The notes under the pieces are model-generated. The model did no database searches. It had not been told where the DNA came from and worked only from the letters and a program-made list of their open reading frames with translations. Both the position numbers and the translations under genes were made by a program. Of a stretch of 64,000 bases of DNA, positions 1 to 7,197 are shown one piece after another (position 1 is the first letter of the stretch; every line of letters begins with the position of its first letter). Location: assembly GCA_041432705.1 (NCBI GenBank), contig JAPWAE010000001.1:1-64000 (forward strand). Direction: 5' to 3'. This DNA is from Pauljensenia sp018375675 (GTDB taxonomy: Bacteria; Actinomycetota; Actinomycetes; Actinomycetales; Actinomycetaceae).

Positions 1-66
1 ATGGGACGAGGCCGGGGCTCTTTTGTGCTGACAGGCGCGGGTGGGCTCGGCAGTTTTGTGCGCGAG

Positions 67-222
67 TTAGTTCGATGGTGCTTCGTCGGAGCCGTTCGTC
101 CACGGAAGGGACGCGGGGGAGAGAGCGTCCGCGTTGGAGACGGTGGAGATCGGTGCAACGATCACGAGGGAAGCGACGGCGGCCGACGCGACGCGTGTCA
201 GAGTTCGACGGGAGGGGCGCAC
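67..222 (-). CDS. Possible short secreted peptide or frameshifted start of a secreted protein
   Basis: A GTG start at 222 opens a 51-codon frame on the minus strand. The product begins with an Arg-rich n-region (RPSRRTLTR), a hydrophobic stretch (about residues 11-26) and an A-D-A site near residue 33, so it looks like a Sec signal peptide. Only about 18 residues follow before a TAA at 67-69. In the +1 frame the sequence continues past that stop as a Pro/Ser/Thr/Lys-rich stretch to the window edge, which resembles a linker of a secreted protein. It could be a genuine tiny secreted peptide, a frameshifted gene running out of the window, or chance. An AGGA sits 7 nt before the GTG. Family unknown. 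Confidence 0.25.
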   Translation of the reverse strand: MRPSRRTLTRVASAAVASLVIVAPISTVSNADALSPASLPWTNGSDEAPSN

Positions 223-443
223 TGTGATTCCTTGCTGTGAAAGACTGATTGACAGGACTAGTTTACAGGTAAGTGATTGCTGAGCAACTAGCAGTGACCT
301 GTTCTACTGCCCAGTGTTGGTCGGCATGTCCTGGTGAGGCGAATTGTTTGTTGGATCGTTTGGTTTGACAGGGGAGGGGTTGGCATTGTTGGGCGGTGTG
401 GGGATTGGGGTCTGAGTGTGTAGGCCTGATGCGGAATGAGGGG

Positions 444-471
444 TTGACAGGCGTGTGTGAATGTCGATAGT
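444..471 (+). promoter_or_regulatory. Candidate sigma-70-type promoter for the sialidase
   Basis: TTGACA at 444-449 is followed after 16 nt by GATAGT at 466-471. The -35 is a perfect match and the -10 matches 4 of 6. The start codon lies about 140 nt further on, so the leader would be long and would include the two inverted repeats. Confidence 0.35.
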
Positions 472-561
472 TCTAATGTAATTGTCCTAGACGTTGATAA
501 AAGTTGTCTGTCATATAACTGGTTAGCGAGCATCTAAATTTATATGATGAATCTCGTGGAT

Positions 562-579
562 AGTGAGTCACGACTCACT
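562..579. promoter_or_regulatory. Palindromic operator candidate upstream of the sialidase
   Basis: AGTGAGT (562-568), a 4-nt spacer CACG, then ACTCACT (573-579): a perfect 7-bp inverted repeat, 34 nt before the sialidase start. The size and spacing suit a dimeric repressor. The regulator is unknown. Confidence 0.4.
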
Positions 580-613
580 GACCGCTGATTGACAACCCAT
601 ATCGGAAGGACCA

Positions 614-2872
614 ATGATGACCCTCCGCCACTACGGGCGCGCCCTCGCGGCTGCCTCGGGAGCCGTGCTACTGTGCGCGACTCTCTCGGTTCCCGCGTTC
701 GCGACCCCGACCAGTGACACCGGTGCAGCTGCTCCGGTGACGGCCTCGGCAACCGACGAAGGTTCGGCCCCCATCACCGTCACCGTTACGCGCACCGACT
801 CCCACGGAGACAAGGTGTACGAAGGCGACCTGATCACCGTCACCGTCACCTACACCAACAACACCGACAGTGTTCTCACCGTCTTCCCGGTGGACTCGAA
901 CCTGTCCGGCGTCCTCACCACCGGCGCTCCGAACTGCCGCTGGCATAACCTCGCCGCGCACACCACCAAGCAGTGCACGACCGCCACGCACACCGTGAAC
1001 GCCGACGACGTCGCGGCCGGCACCTTCACCCCGATGACCACGTGGGCGGCCACCCGTGACCGCAACGGCACCGACGTCATCGCCGGTGGCATCACCGCCA
1101 ATGCTGACCCAGTGACCGTCGCCCAGGGCGAGCGTCCCCCGGCCCCGGACCCGCTGGAGACCCCGCAGGACTACGCGATCGGCGACAAGGTCCGCCTCGC
1201 GTCCCCCGGCCTCGCCGGTTTCAGCTGCCACCGTATCCCGGCGCTCACCACCGCCAACAATGGATGGATCATCGCATCGTGGGACGGCCGCCCCAACACC
1301 TGCCAGGATGCGCCCCAGGCCAACTCCATCGTCTACCGCATCTCCAAGGACGGCGGTAAGTCCTGGACGCCCATCAAGACCGCCCTCGCCGGCACCCCCG
1401 GCGCCCAGAAGATCGGCTACTCCGACCCGTCCTTCGTCGTGGACCGCACCACCGGAACGATCTTCCTGTTTTCGGTCAAGTCCTACGACGCCGGCCTCTT
1501 CCAGTCCCAGCTGGGCACCGATCCCGCGGCGCGTAACATCCTGCACGCCCACGTCGTCGAGTCCCACGACAACGGTGAGACCTGGGTGAACCCGCGCACC
1601 ATCACCGACCAGGTGACCGCCGGATACGAGGGCAAGTGGTTCACCCGCTTTGCTTCCTCCGGTGAAGGTATCCAGCTGCGCTACGGCGCCCACGCCGGCC
1701 GCCTCATCCAGCAGTACGCCGTCGCCAATGCTGGCACGACCTCGCTCATGGCCGTCTCCGTCTACTCCGACGACCACGGGCAGACCTGGAAGCCCGGCGA
1801 GCCCACCGAAGGCAGCGCCGACGAAAACAAGGTCGTTGAGCTCTCCGACGGTCGTCTGCTCCTCAACTCGCGCACGCAGGGCACCGCCGGCCAGCGCCTC
1901 GAAACCATCTCCTACGATGGCGGGCAGACCTGGGGTCCCTTCCGACACAACTGGGACCTGACAGACCCGCGTAACAACGCTTCCATCGTGCGTGCCTACC
2001 CGGATGCCCCCGAGGGCTCCGCACGCGCTCGCGTCCTGCTCTTCTCGAACGCCGACTCCTCCAGCGCCCGCGCGAACGGCACCATCCGCGTCTCCTACGA
2101 CGATGGCTTCACCTGGAACGATGGCAAGGTCTTCGAGAGCGGCGAGATGGCCTACTCGACGCTGCACCCCCTTGGTGACGGCACGTGGGGCCTGCTGTAC
2201 GAGTCCGGCGGCTACAAGAACATCGAGTTCATGCGACTGGACGCCACCTACCTCGGCCTGACCGACCCCGGCGAGGAGCCCGCTCCCGAGCCGCAGCCGA
2301 CCCCTGACCCGACCCCGGACCCGCAGCCCACCCCGGACCCGACCCCAGACCCGCAGCCCACCCCTGAGCCCGCCCCCGCGGTCACCCCCGCGCACTGGGT
2401 GAACACCGGCTCGGGCTGGAAGTGGCAGCTGGAGGACTCCAGCTACGCGACCAACCAGACCATCATGATTGGTGACGCCACCTACCGCTTCAACGCAGCG
2501 GGCATGATGGTCACCGGCTGGGACCTCCAGGACGGCAAGTGGAGCTACTACAACGCCTACGGCGCTCGCGTGAGCGGCTGGGTCAAGGACGGTTCCTGGT
2601 ACTACCTGGATCCCGCGACCGGCGTGATGGCGACCGGCTGGGTGCAGGTCGACGGCACCTGGTACCTCTTCTCCGCCTCCGGAGCGATGCTCACCGGCTG
2701 GCAGCACGCCGGCAGCTGGTACTACCTGGCTCCCTCGGGCGCCATGCTCACCGGCTGGCAGCACGTCGGCGTCACCTGGTACTACTTCGCCGGTGATGGT
2801 CACATGGTCACCGGCTGGCAGATGATCGACGGACGCTGGTACTACTTCGCATCTTCGGGTGCGTGGATCTGA
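614..2872 (+). CDS. nanH: Secreted exo-alpha-sialidase with C-terminal cell-wall-binding-type repeats
   Basis: This sialidase (GH33 fold) should release terminal sialic acids from host glycans outside the cell. A signal peptide covers about residues 1-30 (cleavage after A-F-A). An Ig-like Thr/Val-rich module follows. The catalytic beta-propeller begins with the RIP motif (CHRIPAL, near residue 207) and carries five Asp boxes of the form S-x-D-x-G-x-T/S-W near residues 245, 317, 386, 433 and 495. The Tyr of AYSTL near 514 is a candidate for the catalytic tyrosine. A Pro-Thr-Asp linker of PTPDP units (about 553-592) leads to roughly seven aromatic repeats (TGW...W-Y-Y, about 595-752) like choline- or glucan-binding repeats. 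There is no LPXTG anchor. Two ATGs are adjacent (614, 617); the GGAAGGA at 604-610 fits 617 better. It is followed by a terminator, so it is probably monocistronic. Confidence 0.93.
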   Translation: MMTLRHYGRALAAASGAVLLCATLSVPAFATPTSDTGAAAPVTASATDEGSAPITVTVTRTDSHGDKVYEGDLITVTVTYTNNTDSVLTVFPVDSNLSGVLTTGAPNCRWHNLAAHTTKQCTTATHTVNADDVAAGTFTPMTTWAATRDRNGTDVIAGGITANADPVTVAQGERPPAPDPLETPQDYAIGDKVRLASPGLAGFSCHRIPALTTANNGWIIASWDGRPNTCQDAPQANSIVYRISKDGGKSWTPIKTALAGTPGAQKIGYSDPSFVVDRTTGTIFLFSVKSYDAGLFQSQLGTDPAARNILHAHVVESHDNGETWVNPRTITDQVTAGYEGKWFTRFASSGEGIQLRYGAHAGRLIQQYAVANAGTTSLMAVSVYSDDHGQTWKPGEPTEGSADENKVVELSDGRLLLNSRTQGTAGQRLETISYDGGQTWGPFRHNWDLTDPRNNASIVRAYPDAPEGSARARVLLFSNADSSSARANGTIRVSYDDGFTWNDGKVFESGEMAYSTLHPLGDGTWGLLYESGGYKNIEFMRLDATYLGLTDPGEEPAPEPQPTPDPTPDPQPTPDPTPDPQPTPEPAPAVTPAHWVNTGSGWKWQLEDSSYATNQTIMIGDATYRFNAAGMMVTGWDLQDGKWSYYNAYGARVSGWVKDGSWYYLDPATGVMATGWVQVDGTWYLFSASGAMLTGWQHAGSWYYLAPSGAMLTGWQHVGVTWYYFAGDGHMVTGWQMIDGRWYYFASSGAWI

Positions 2873-2886
2873 CCCATATCTATCGC

Positions 2887-2928
2887 GGCCGGGGCCGGGG
2901 GAGCGTGTATGCCCTCCCGGCCCCGGCC
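2887..2928 (+). terminator. Hairpin terminator after the sialidase
   Basis: A GC-rich inverted repeat with arms of about 15-17 bp (2887-2903 and 2914-2928, GGCCGGGGCCGGG paired with CCCGGCCCCGGCC). It lacks a T-tract, which is common in high-GC actinobacteria. Confidence 0.7.
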
Positions 2929-3014
2929 TCGTCTATGGGGGACGTCACGGCGCAAAGAGACCACGGGTTGGACCCGTGCGGACGCGCGGCGCACACGCGG
3001 GGGAAGATGGAGTC

Positions 3015-4064
3015 ATGACACTGAACATCGCAGTAATCCCCGGCGACGGCATCGGCAAGGAAATCGTCCCCGAAGGCCTGAAGGTCCTGGACCGCGTCCT
3101 GGCGGACAAGGGCATCGACTACTCCACCACCCACTTCAACCTGGGTGCCGAGCGCTGGCACGCCACCGGCGACACCCTGACCGACGAGGACCTTGAGGCG
3201 ATCAAGCGTCACGACGTCATCCTCCTGGGTGCGGTCGGCGATCCCTCCGTGCCCTCCGGTGTCCTCGAGCGCGGGCTGCTCCTCAAGCTGCGCTTCGCTC
3301 TTGATCACTACGTGAACCTGCGACCCTCCAAGTACTACGAGGGTGTGCCCAGCCCCCTGGCCAACCCCGGCGACATCGACTTCGTCGTCGTTCGCGAAGG
3401 CACCGAGGGCCTCTACTGCGGCAACGGTGGCGCTGTGCGCGTGGGCACCCCGCACGAGATCGCGACCGAGGTCAGCGTCAACACTGCCTACGGCGTCGAG
3501 CGCGTCGTGCGCTACGCCTTTGAAGCGGCCGCCTCGCGCAAGAAGCACCTCACCCTCGTCCACAAGCACAACGTCCTGGTCAACGCCGGACACATGTGGC
3601 GCCGCATCGTCGACGAGGTGGGGGAGGAGTACCCCGACGTGAGCGTCGACTACTGCCACATCGACGCCGCCACCATCTACATGGTCACCGACCCGGGCCG
3701 CTTCGACGTCATCGTCACCGACAACCTGTTCGGCGACATCCTCACCGACGAGGCCGGGGCCGTCACCGGCGGCATCGGCCTGAGCGCGTCCGGCAACCTG
3801 AATCCCTCGCGTGAGTACCCCTCCATGTTCGAGCCCGTGCACGGATCCGCCCCCGACATTGCGGGGCAGGGTAAGGCCGACCCGACCGCGACCATCTCCT
3901 CGGTCGCGCTCATGCTCGACTTCATGGGATTCGCCGAGGAAGCCGAGCGGGTGCGCGCGGCGATCGACGCCGACATGGCGGCGCGTGCCGAGGCTGCGGC
4001 AGCCGGAACGCCGCTCGTCCGTTCCACCTCTCAGATCGGCGACGACATCGCCGCCAGGGTCTGA
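3015..4064 (+). CDS. leuB: 3-isopropylmalate dehydrogenase
   Basis: It catalyses NAD-dependent oxidative decarboxylation of 3-isopropylmalate in leucine biosynthesis. The 349-residue product opens with the family N-terminus AVIPGDGIGKEIVPEG and has LLGAVGDPSVP, the LRPSKYYEGVPSPL region, the catalytic Lys/Asp segments (LVHKHNVL; DYCHIDAATIYMV) and the metal and cofactor region VTDNLFGDILTDEAG followed by EPVHGSAPDIAGQGKADP. Length and style match the actinobacterial LeuB branch. The ATG at 3015 is chosen because the family N-terminus starts there and GGAAGATGGAG precedes it, although the open frame extends upstream. Terminators flank it on both sides, so it appears to be transcribed alone. 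No leuA, leuC or leuD lies nearby. Confidence 0.95.
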   Translation: MTLNIAVIPGDGIGKEIVPEGLKVLDRVLADKGIDYSTTHFNLGAERWHATGDTLTDEDLEAIKRHDVILLGAVGDPSVPSGVLERGLLLKLRFALDHYVNLRPSKYYEGVPSPLANPGDIDFVVVREGTEGLYCGNGGAVRVGTPHEIATEVSVNTAYGVERVVRYAFEAAASRKKHLTLVHKHNVLVNAGHMWRRIVDEVGEEYPDVSVDYCHIDAATIYMVTDPGRFDVIVTDNLFGDILTDEAGAVTGGIGLSASGNLNPSREYPSMFEPVHGSAPDIAGQGKADPTATISSVALMLDFMGFAEEAERVRAAIDADMAARAEAAAAGTPLVRSTSQIGDDIAARV

Positions 4065-4073
4065 GTCATCAAT

Positions 4074-4113
4074 ACAACAGGGCCGCTCCCCGGACGGGGA
4101 GCGGCCCTGTTGT
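4074..4113. terminator. Bidirectional terminator between leuB and the lipoprotein gene
   Basis: A perfect 18-bp inverted repeat (4074-4091 and 4096-4113) with a 4-nt GGAC loop lies between two convergent genes, followed by TCTATCT on the plus strand. Confidence 0.85.
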
Positions 4114-4147
4114 TCTATCTGTTGGAGTGCCGGCCTCGCGCCGCGTG

Positions 4148-5152
4148 TTAGCGCGTGCCGATGAGAGCGGGCAGGGACGTGCGTGAAGCCCACTGTTCGA
4201 TGTCGACGAGGGCGGCGCTAGCCCCCGCCGCGCGCACGTCGGCGGAGTCACTAACGAGCATCGCGGCGTCGGCCGCGAGCAGGTTTGAGGCCAAGGACGC
4301 GCCGTCGAGGGCGTTGAGCGTGCAACGCGACGTGCGGGTGTCCGCTGCGCCGGCACGCAAAGCCGTATCGACGCGGACGAGCAGCTCGCCGGATACGTTG
4401 TACGCGTCGCTCAGCGTACCGGTGCTCACCTGGGCCTTCGGCAGGGATGATGCGGTGCAATCCCATGTGGCGACAGCCTGTGAGAGTTCCACCGAAGAAG
4501 ACAGATCCTTGCCGGAAGGGGCGAACGTGGGGGAGATGGAGGACTCATTGAACAGGTCGATCGCCCAGGTCTGAACGCCCTGACGCGACGCCGTGTTCAC
4601 GCGGTCGTTGATGAGTTGCGCCGCGTCGTCGCCGGCCTCAAGATCGATACCGTAGACGTGGGCGAGGGTCACCGCGCTCGCGTAGCGTCCGAGCGCGGAG
4701 GCGCCGAGTGTGCGTGCCTCATCGGCGGAGGTCTTGTCCGGGGTGGCGGCAATCTTGAGGTCGCGCGTGGCCGTGCGTGCCAGCCATGACACGTACGCCG
4801 AGACGTCGGTGGGCGCCTCGGATACGGCTGCCGGAGCGGACTCGCCCTCGGGCGTCGCCCCGCCCCACGGATCCCACAGTCCGCCGAGCGCCTCGAGCCG
4901 TGCCTGCGAGGACGAGGCCACGTCGCGCAGAGCGGACGAGCAGGACGCACAATCCGTCGCGATGTCCGCCAGTTGGGTCGCGCGAGCCGCAGCGGCAGCT
5001 TCCGTGCGCGCGGCCTGGTCGCGAACCGCCGCGAAACCAGACAGGGTGGGCAACGACGACGCGCCGCACGCGGACAGCGCGAAAACCGCAGCCGACGTCA
5101 CGACGAGGCCGGGGATGCGGTGTGTGGTCAAAGTCAGTTTTGCGAAACGCAC
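4148..5152 (-). CDS. Putative lipoprotein beside rimP (DUF4439/ferritin-like type)
   Basis: The 334-residue product starts at a GTG (5152) with a lipoprotein signal: hydrophobic residues about 12-27, then the lipobox LSAC, so it should be lipid-anchored on the outer face of the membrane. An Ala-rich helical region follows (AARTEAAAAARATQLADIATDC), with C-A-S-C and then RLEALGGLWDPWGG. The rest is a helical, Ala/Ser-rich domain. An Ala-rich DUF4439 protein next to rimP is a known actinobacterial arrangement, and the Cys pair plus LGGLW motif fits, but I assign the family from memory of synteny rather than a search. The gene is divergent from rimP with 71 bp between starts and converges on leuB. 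Function unknown. Confidence 0.7.
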   Translation of the reverse strand: MRFAKLTLTTHRIPGLVVTSAAVFALSACGASSLPTLSGFAAVRDQAARTEAAAAARATQLADIATDCASCSSALRDVASSSQARLEALGGLWDPWGGATPEGESAPAAVSEAPTDVSAYVSWLARTATRDLKIAATPDKTSADEARTLGASALGRYASAVTLAHVYGIDLEAGDDAAQLINDRVNTASRQGVQTWAIDLFNESSISPTFAPSGKDLSSSVELSQAVATWDCTASSLPKAQVSTGTLSDAYNVSGELLVRVDTALRAGAADTRTSRCTLNALDGASLASNLLAADAAMLVSDSADVRAAGASAALVDIEQWASRTSLPALIGTR

Positions 5153-5177
5153 ACCCGCATCATCCCACACCCCCGGG

Positions 5178-5183
5178 TAGGAT
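5178..5183 (+). promoter_or_regulatory. Candidate -10 hexamer for the rimP operon
   Basis: TAGGAT lies about 40 nt before the rimP start in the short divergent intergenic region. No good -35 is visible at the right spacing. Confidence 0.3.
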
Positions 5184-5223
5184 AGGGAACTGACCCGCGT
5201 ACGCGAGAGAAAGATAGGCGCAT

Positions 5224-5694
5224 ATGGCATCGTCCACGTCAGAGGGACCGCTCGAGGAGCTGCTGGCTCCCGTGGTCGCACGCTCGGGACTGGAACTGGA
5301 CTCGGTGACCCGCTCACGCTCCGACGCGATGCCCCTCCTGCGGGTCATCGTCGAAGCGCCCATCGGTGCTGACGGAATTGACTCGGACACCCTCGCTGAG
5401 GTGTCCCGCGCTGTCTCGAAAGCCCTGGACGTTGCGGACCCGATCGACGGCGAATACCTGCTCGAAGTCTCCACGCCTGGAGCCGAACGCGAGCTCACGA
5501 AGGTCGGACACTGGATGCGGCAGATCGGACGCCTCGTGCGCATCAAGCTGCGAGCCGGCGGCTACGTCTCCGGACGCGTCGTTGCCGCGAACGAGACCAG
5601 CGCAACGATCGATGTTGACGGCGAAACGACTACCATTGACTATTCTGACATGAGGAAGGCGCGTTCCCGCGTCGACTTTGGAACGGGGAAGTAG
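5224..5694 (+). CDS. rimP: Ribosome maturation factor RimP
   Basis: RimP assists late 30S subunit assembly. The 156-residue product has the usual two-domain layout: an N-terminal alpha/beta domain (about 8-85, with LEELLAPVVARSGLELDSV, LLRVIVEAP and YLLEVSTPGAERELT) and a C-terminal SH3-like barrel (about 95-150, with GRLVRIKLRAGGYVSGRV). It is the first gene of the rimP-nusA-ylxR-infB-rbfA-truB-ribF run and ends 6 bp before nusA. Position, size and motifs agree. Confidence 0.95.
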   Translation: MASSTSEGPLEELLAPVVARSGLELDSVTRSRSDAMPLLRVIVEAPIGADGIDSDTLAEVSRAVSKALDVADPIDGEYLLEVSTPGAERELTKVGHWMRQIGRLVRIKLRAGGYVSGRVVAANETSATIDVDGETTTIDYSDMRKARSRVDFGTGK

Positions 5695-5700
5695 GAGACC

Positions 5701-6729
5701 ATGGAAATCGATATGACCGCTCTGCGGATGGTGGAAAACGAGAAGGGCGTCAGCCTCGAAACCCTCGTCGACGCCATCGAAGAGGCGCTGCTCAAGGCGT
5801 ACCACAACCTGCCCGGCGCTATCTCCCAGGCCCGCATCGAAATCGACAAGAAGACCGGACGCGTCACCGTCATGGCCATGGACGAGGACGATGACGGCAA
5901 CCCGATCGGCGAGTTCGACGACACCCCGAAGAACTTCGGTCGCATCGCCCAGTCGACTGCGCGCTCCGTCATCATGCAGCGTCTGCGCGACGCCGACGAC
6001 CAGCGCGTCTTCGGTGACTTCGCCGGCCGTGAAGGCCAGATCATCACGGGCACCGTCCAGGCCCCGCGCCCCGGCCGCCCCACGATGGTTCAGGTCTCCG
6101 ACGACTTCGAGGCCGTCCTGCCCGACGGTGAAAAGGTCCCCGGCGAGTCCTACCGCCACGGCGACCGCATCCGCGCCTATGTCGTGGGCGTCGAGCGCAC
6201 TGAGCGCGGCCCGCGCATCACCCTGTCGCGCACCCACCCCAACCTCGTCGCCGGCCTCTTCCAGCGTGAGGTTCCCGAAATCCAGCAGGGCCTCGTCAAG
6301 ATCAAGGCCATCGCCCGAGAGGCCGGCCACCGCACGAAGATCGCCGTGGCCGCCACCCGCGAAGGCATCAACGCCAAGGGTGCCTGCATTGGCCCGATGG
6401 GTGCGCGCGTGCGCTCCGTCATGGCCGAGCTGGGCGGGGAGAAGATCGATATCGTCGACTACTCCGACGATCCGGCGCGCTTCGTCGCCAACTCGCTGTC
6501 GCCCGCGCGCGTCACCCGCGTCGTCGTCCACTCCGTGGACAACCGCACGGCGACGGCCATCGTCCCCGACTTCCAGCTCTCCCTCGCCATCGGCAAGGAA
6601 GGCCAGAATGCTCGCCTTGCTGCGCGCTTGACGAACTACCACATCGACATCCACGCCGACACGGAAACCGGCGACGACGCGATCGCCTCGCGCGTCTCGA
6701 CCCCCGACGACGTGACAAGTCGCTCATAG
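5701..6729 (+). CDS. nusA: Transcription termination/antitermination factor NusA
   Basis: NusA binds RNA polymerase and nascent RNA and modulates pausing, termination and antitermination. The 342-residue product carries an N-terminal polymerase-binding domain (1-110, starting EIDMTALRMVENEKGVSLETLV), an S1 domain (about 115-185, REGQIITGTVQAPRPG ... PRITLSRTHP) and two KH domains (about 190-325, with NAKGACIGPMGARVRSV and LAIGKEGQNARLAARLT). As in other actinobacteria there are no C-terminal acidic repeats, so the length is normal. GTAGGAG precedes the ATG. It is co-directional with rimP and ylxR. Confidence 0.97.
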   Translation: MEIDMTALRMVENEKGVSLETLVDAIEEALLKAYHNLPGAISQARIEIDKKTGRVTVMAMDEDDDGNPIGEFDDTPKNFGRIAQSTARSVIMQRLRDADDQRVFGDFAGREGQIITGTVQAPRPGRPTMVQVSDDFEAVLPDGEKVPGESYRHGDRIRAYVVGVERTERGPRITLSRTHPNLVAGLFQREVPEIQQGLVKIKAIAREAGHRTKIAVAATREGINAKGACIGPMGARVRSVMAELGGEKIDIVDYSDDPARFVANSLSPARVTRVVVHSVDNRTATAIVPDFQLSLAIGKEGQNARLAARLTNYHIDIHADTETGDDAIASRVSTPDDVTSRS

Positions 6730-6742
6730 AATCTAAGACGAG

Positions 6743-6774
6743 CAATCCCTTAGCTGGACTAAGCTAGGGGATTG
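6743..6774 (+). promoter_or_regulatory. Hairpin overlapping the ylxR ribosome binding site
   Basis: CAATCCCTTAGCT (6743-6755) pairs with AGCTAGGGGATTG (6762-6774), 13 bp with one G-U, leaving a 6-nt loop. The 3' arm contains the AGGGG Shine-Dalgarno and the first base of the GTG start of ylxR. It could be a translational switch or a weak attenuator between nusA and ylxR-infB; there is no T-tract. Confidence 0.55.
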
Positions 6775-7061
6775 TGTCGTATTCTGTGCCGCCAGTGCCC
6801 ACCCGTGGGCCCCAGCGCACCTGCATTGGATGCGGCGCACAGGCGCAACGATCCGCTCTCGTGCGGATTGTTCGCTCGCCGGACGGTTCGATTCGTCTCG
6901 ACCGAACGGCCACTCTTCCAGGCCGAGGGGCCTGGGTTCACCCCGATGCGGGGTGCGTCCAGAAAGCCCGAGCCAGGCGCGGCCTTGCGCGCTCGTTCCG
7001 AACGGGAAACGTGACGGACGGCGTGTGGGACGACGTGGAGGAGTTGATCAACCACCAGTGA
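6774..7061 (+). CDS. ylxR: YlxR family RNA-binding protein (DUF448)
   Basis: A small basic protein of 95 residues with the YlxR signature PQRTCIGCGAQAQRSALVRIVRSPDG near the start and the GRGAWVHPD and KARARRGLARSF segments typical of the family. YlxR proteins are nucleic-acid binders encoded between nusA and infB; in some Firmicutes they have been linked to RNase P or transcriptional control, but the role here is not established. A GTG at 6774 is used. An in-frame GTG at 6786 is also possible, because the Shine-Dalgarno at 6766-6770 is very close to 6774 and buried in the hairpin listed above. Confidence 0.9.
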   Translation: MSYSVPPVPTRGPQRTCIGCGAQAQRSALVRIVRSPDGSIRLDRTATLPGRGAWVHPDAGCVQKARARRGLARSFRTGNVTDGVWDDVEELINHQ

Positions 7062-7159
7062 TGGCCACCGGCCATCAACGCCGAGAAAATGGAAGCGGGT
7101 TGGAAGCTGATGGGCACCCGATGAGTACCCAGCGATGAGCTGCCAGCAATATCAGTAAG

Positions 7160-7180
7160 GCGTCTCCGGACCGGAGACGC
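7160..7180. promoter_or_regulatory. Perfect palindrome immediately upstream of infB
   Basis: GCGTCTCCGG, one central A, then CCGGAGACGC: a 10-bp perfect inverted repeat ending 17 nt before the infB start and just before its ribosome binding site. It could be an RNA-processing hairpin or an operator. It lies in the 136-bp gap between ylxR and infB, which holds no gene. Confidence 0.45.
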
Positions 7181-7197
7181 TTCCGGAATGGAGAAAT

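Larger units (their letters stand above)
223..613. other. 391-bp intergenic regulatory region upstream of the sialidase gene
   Basis: No convincing gene is present, and the base composition is clearly more AT-rich than the flanking genes. It contains three copies of TTGACAGG (249-256, 365-372, 444-451), an 8-bp inverted repeat TCATATAA/TTATATGA (511-518 and 540-547) and the palindrome listed separately at 562-579. This suggests a regulated promoter for the downstream secreted enzyme, but no specific regulator can be named. Confidence 0.5.

Noticed and set aside
1..240. Plus-strand 79-codon frame at the left edge
   Set aside because: No family motif or ribosome binding site, and the opposite strand holds a more credible signal peptide.
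2270..2390. Regular repeats taken for a CRISPR-like or mobile repeat
   Set aside because: They are codon repeats for a PTPDP linker inside the sialidase, not spaced repeats with unique spacers.
668..2803. Long minus-strand frame opposite the sialidase
   Set aside because: Composition artefact of a high-GC gene; Gly/Val/Arg-rich product with no motifs.
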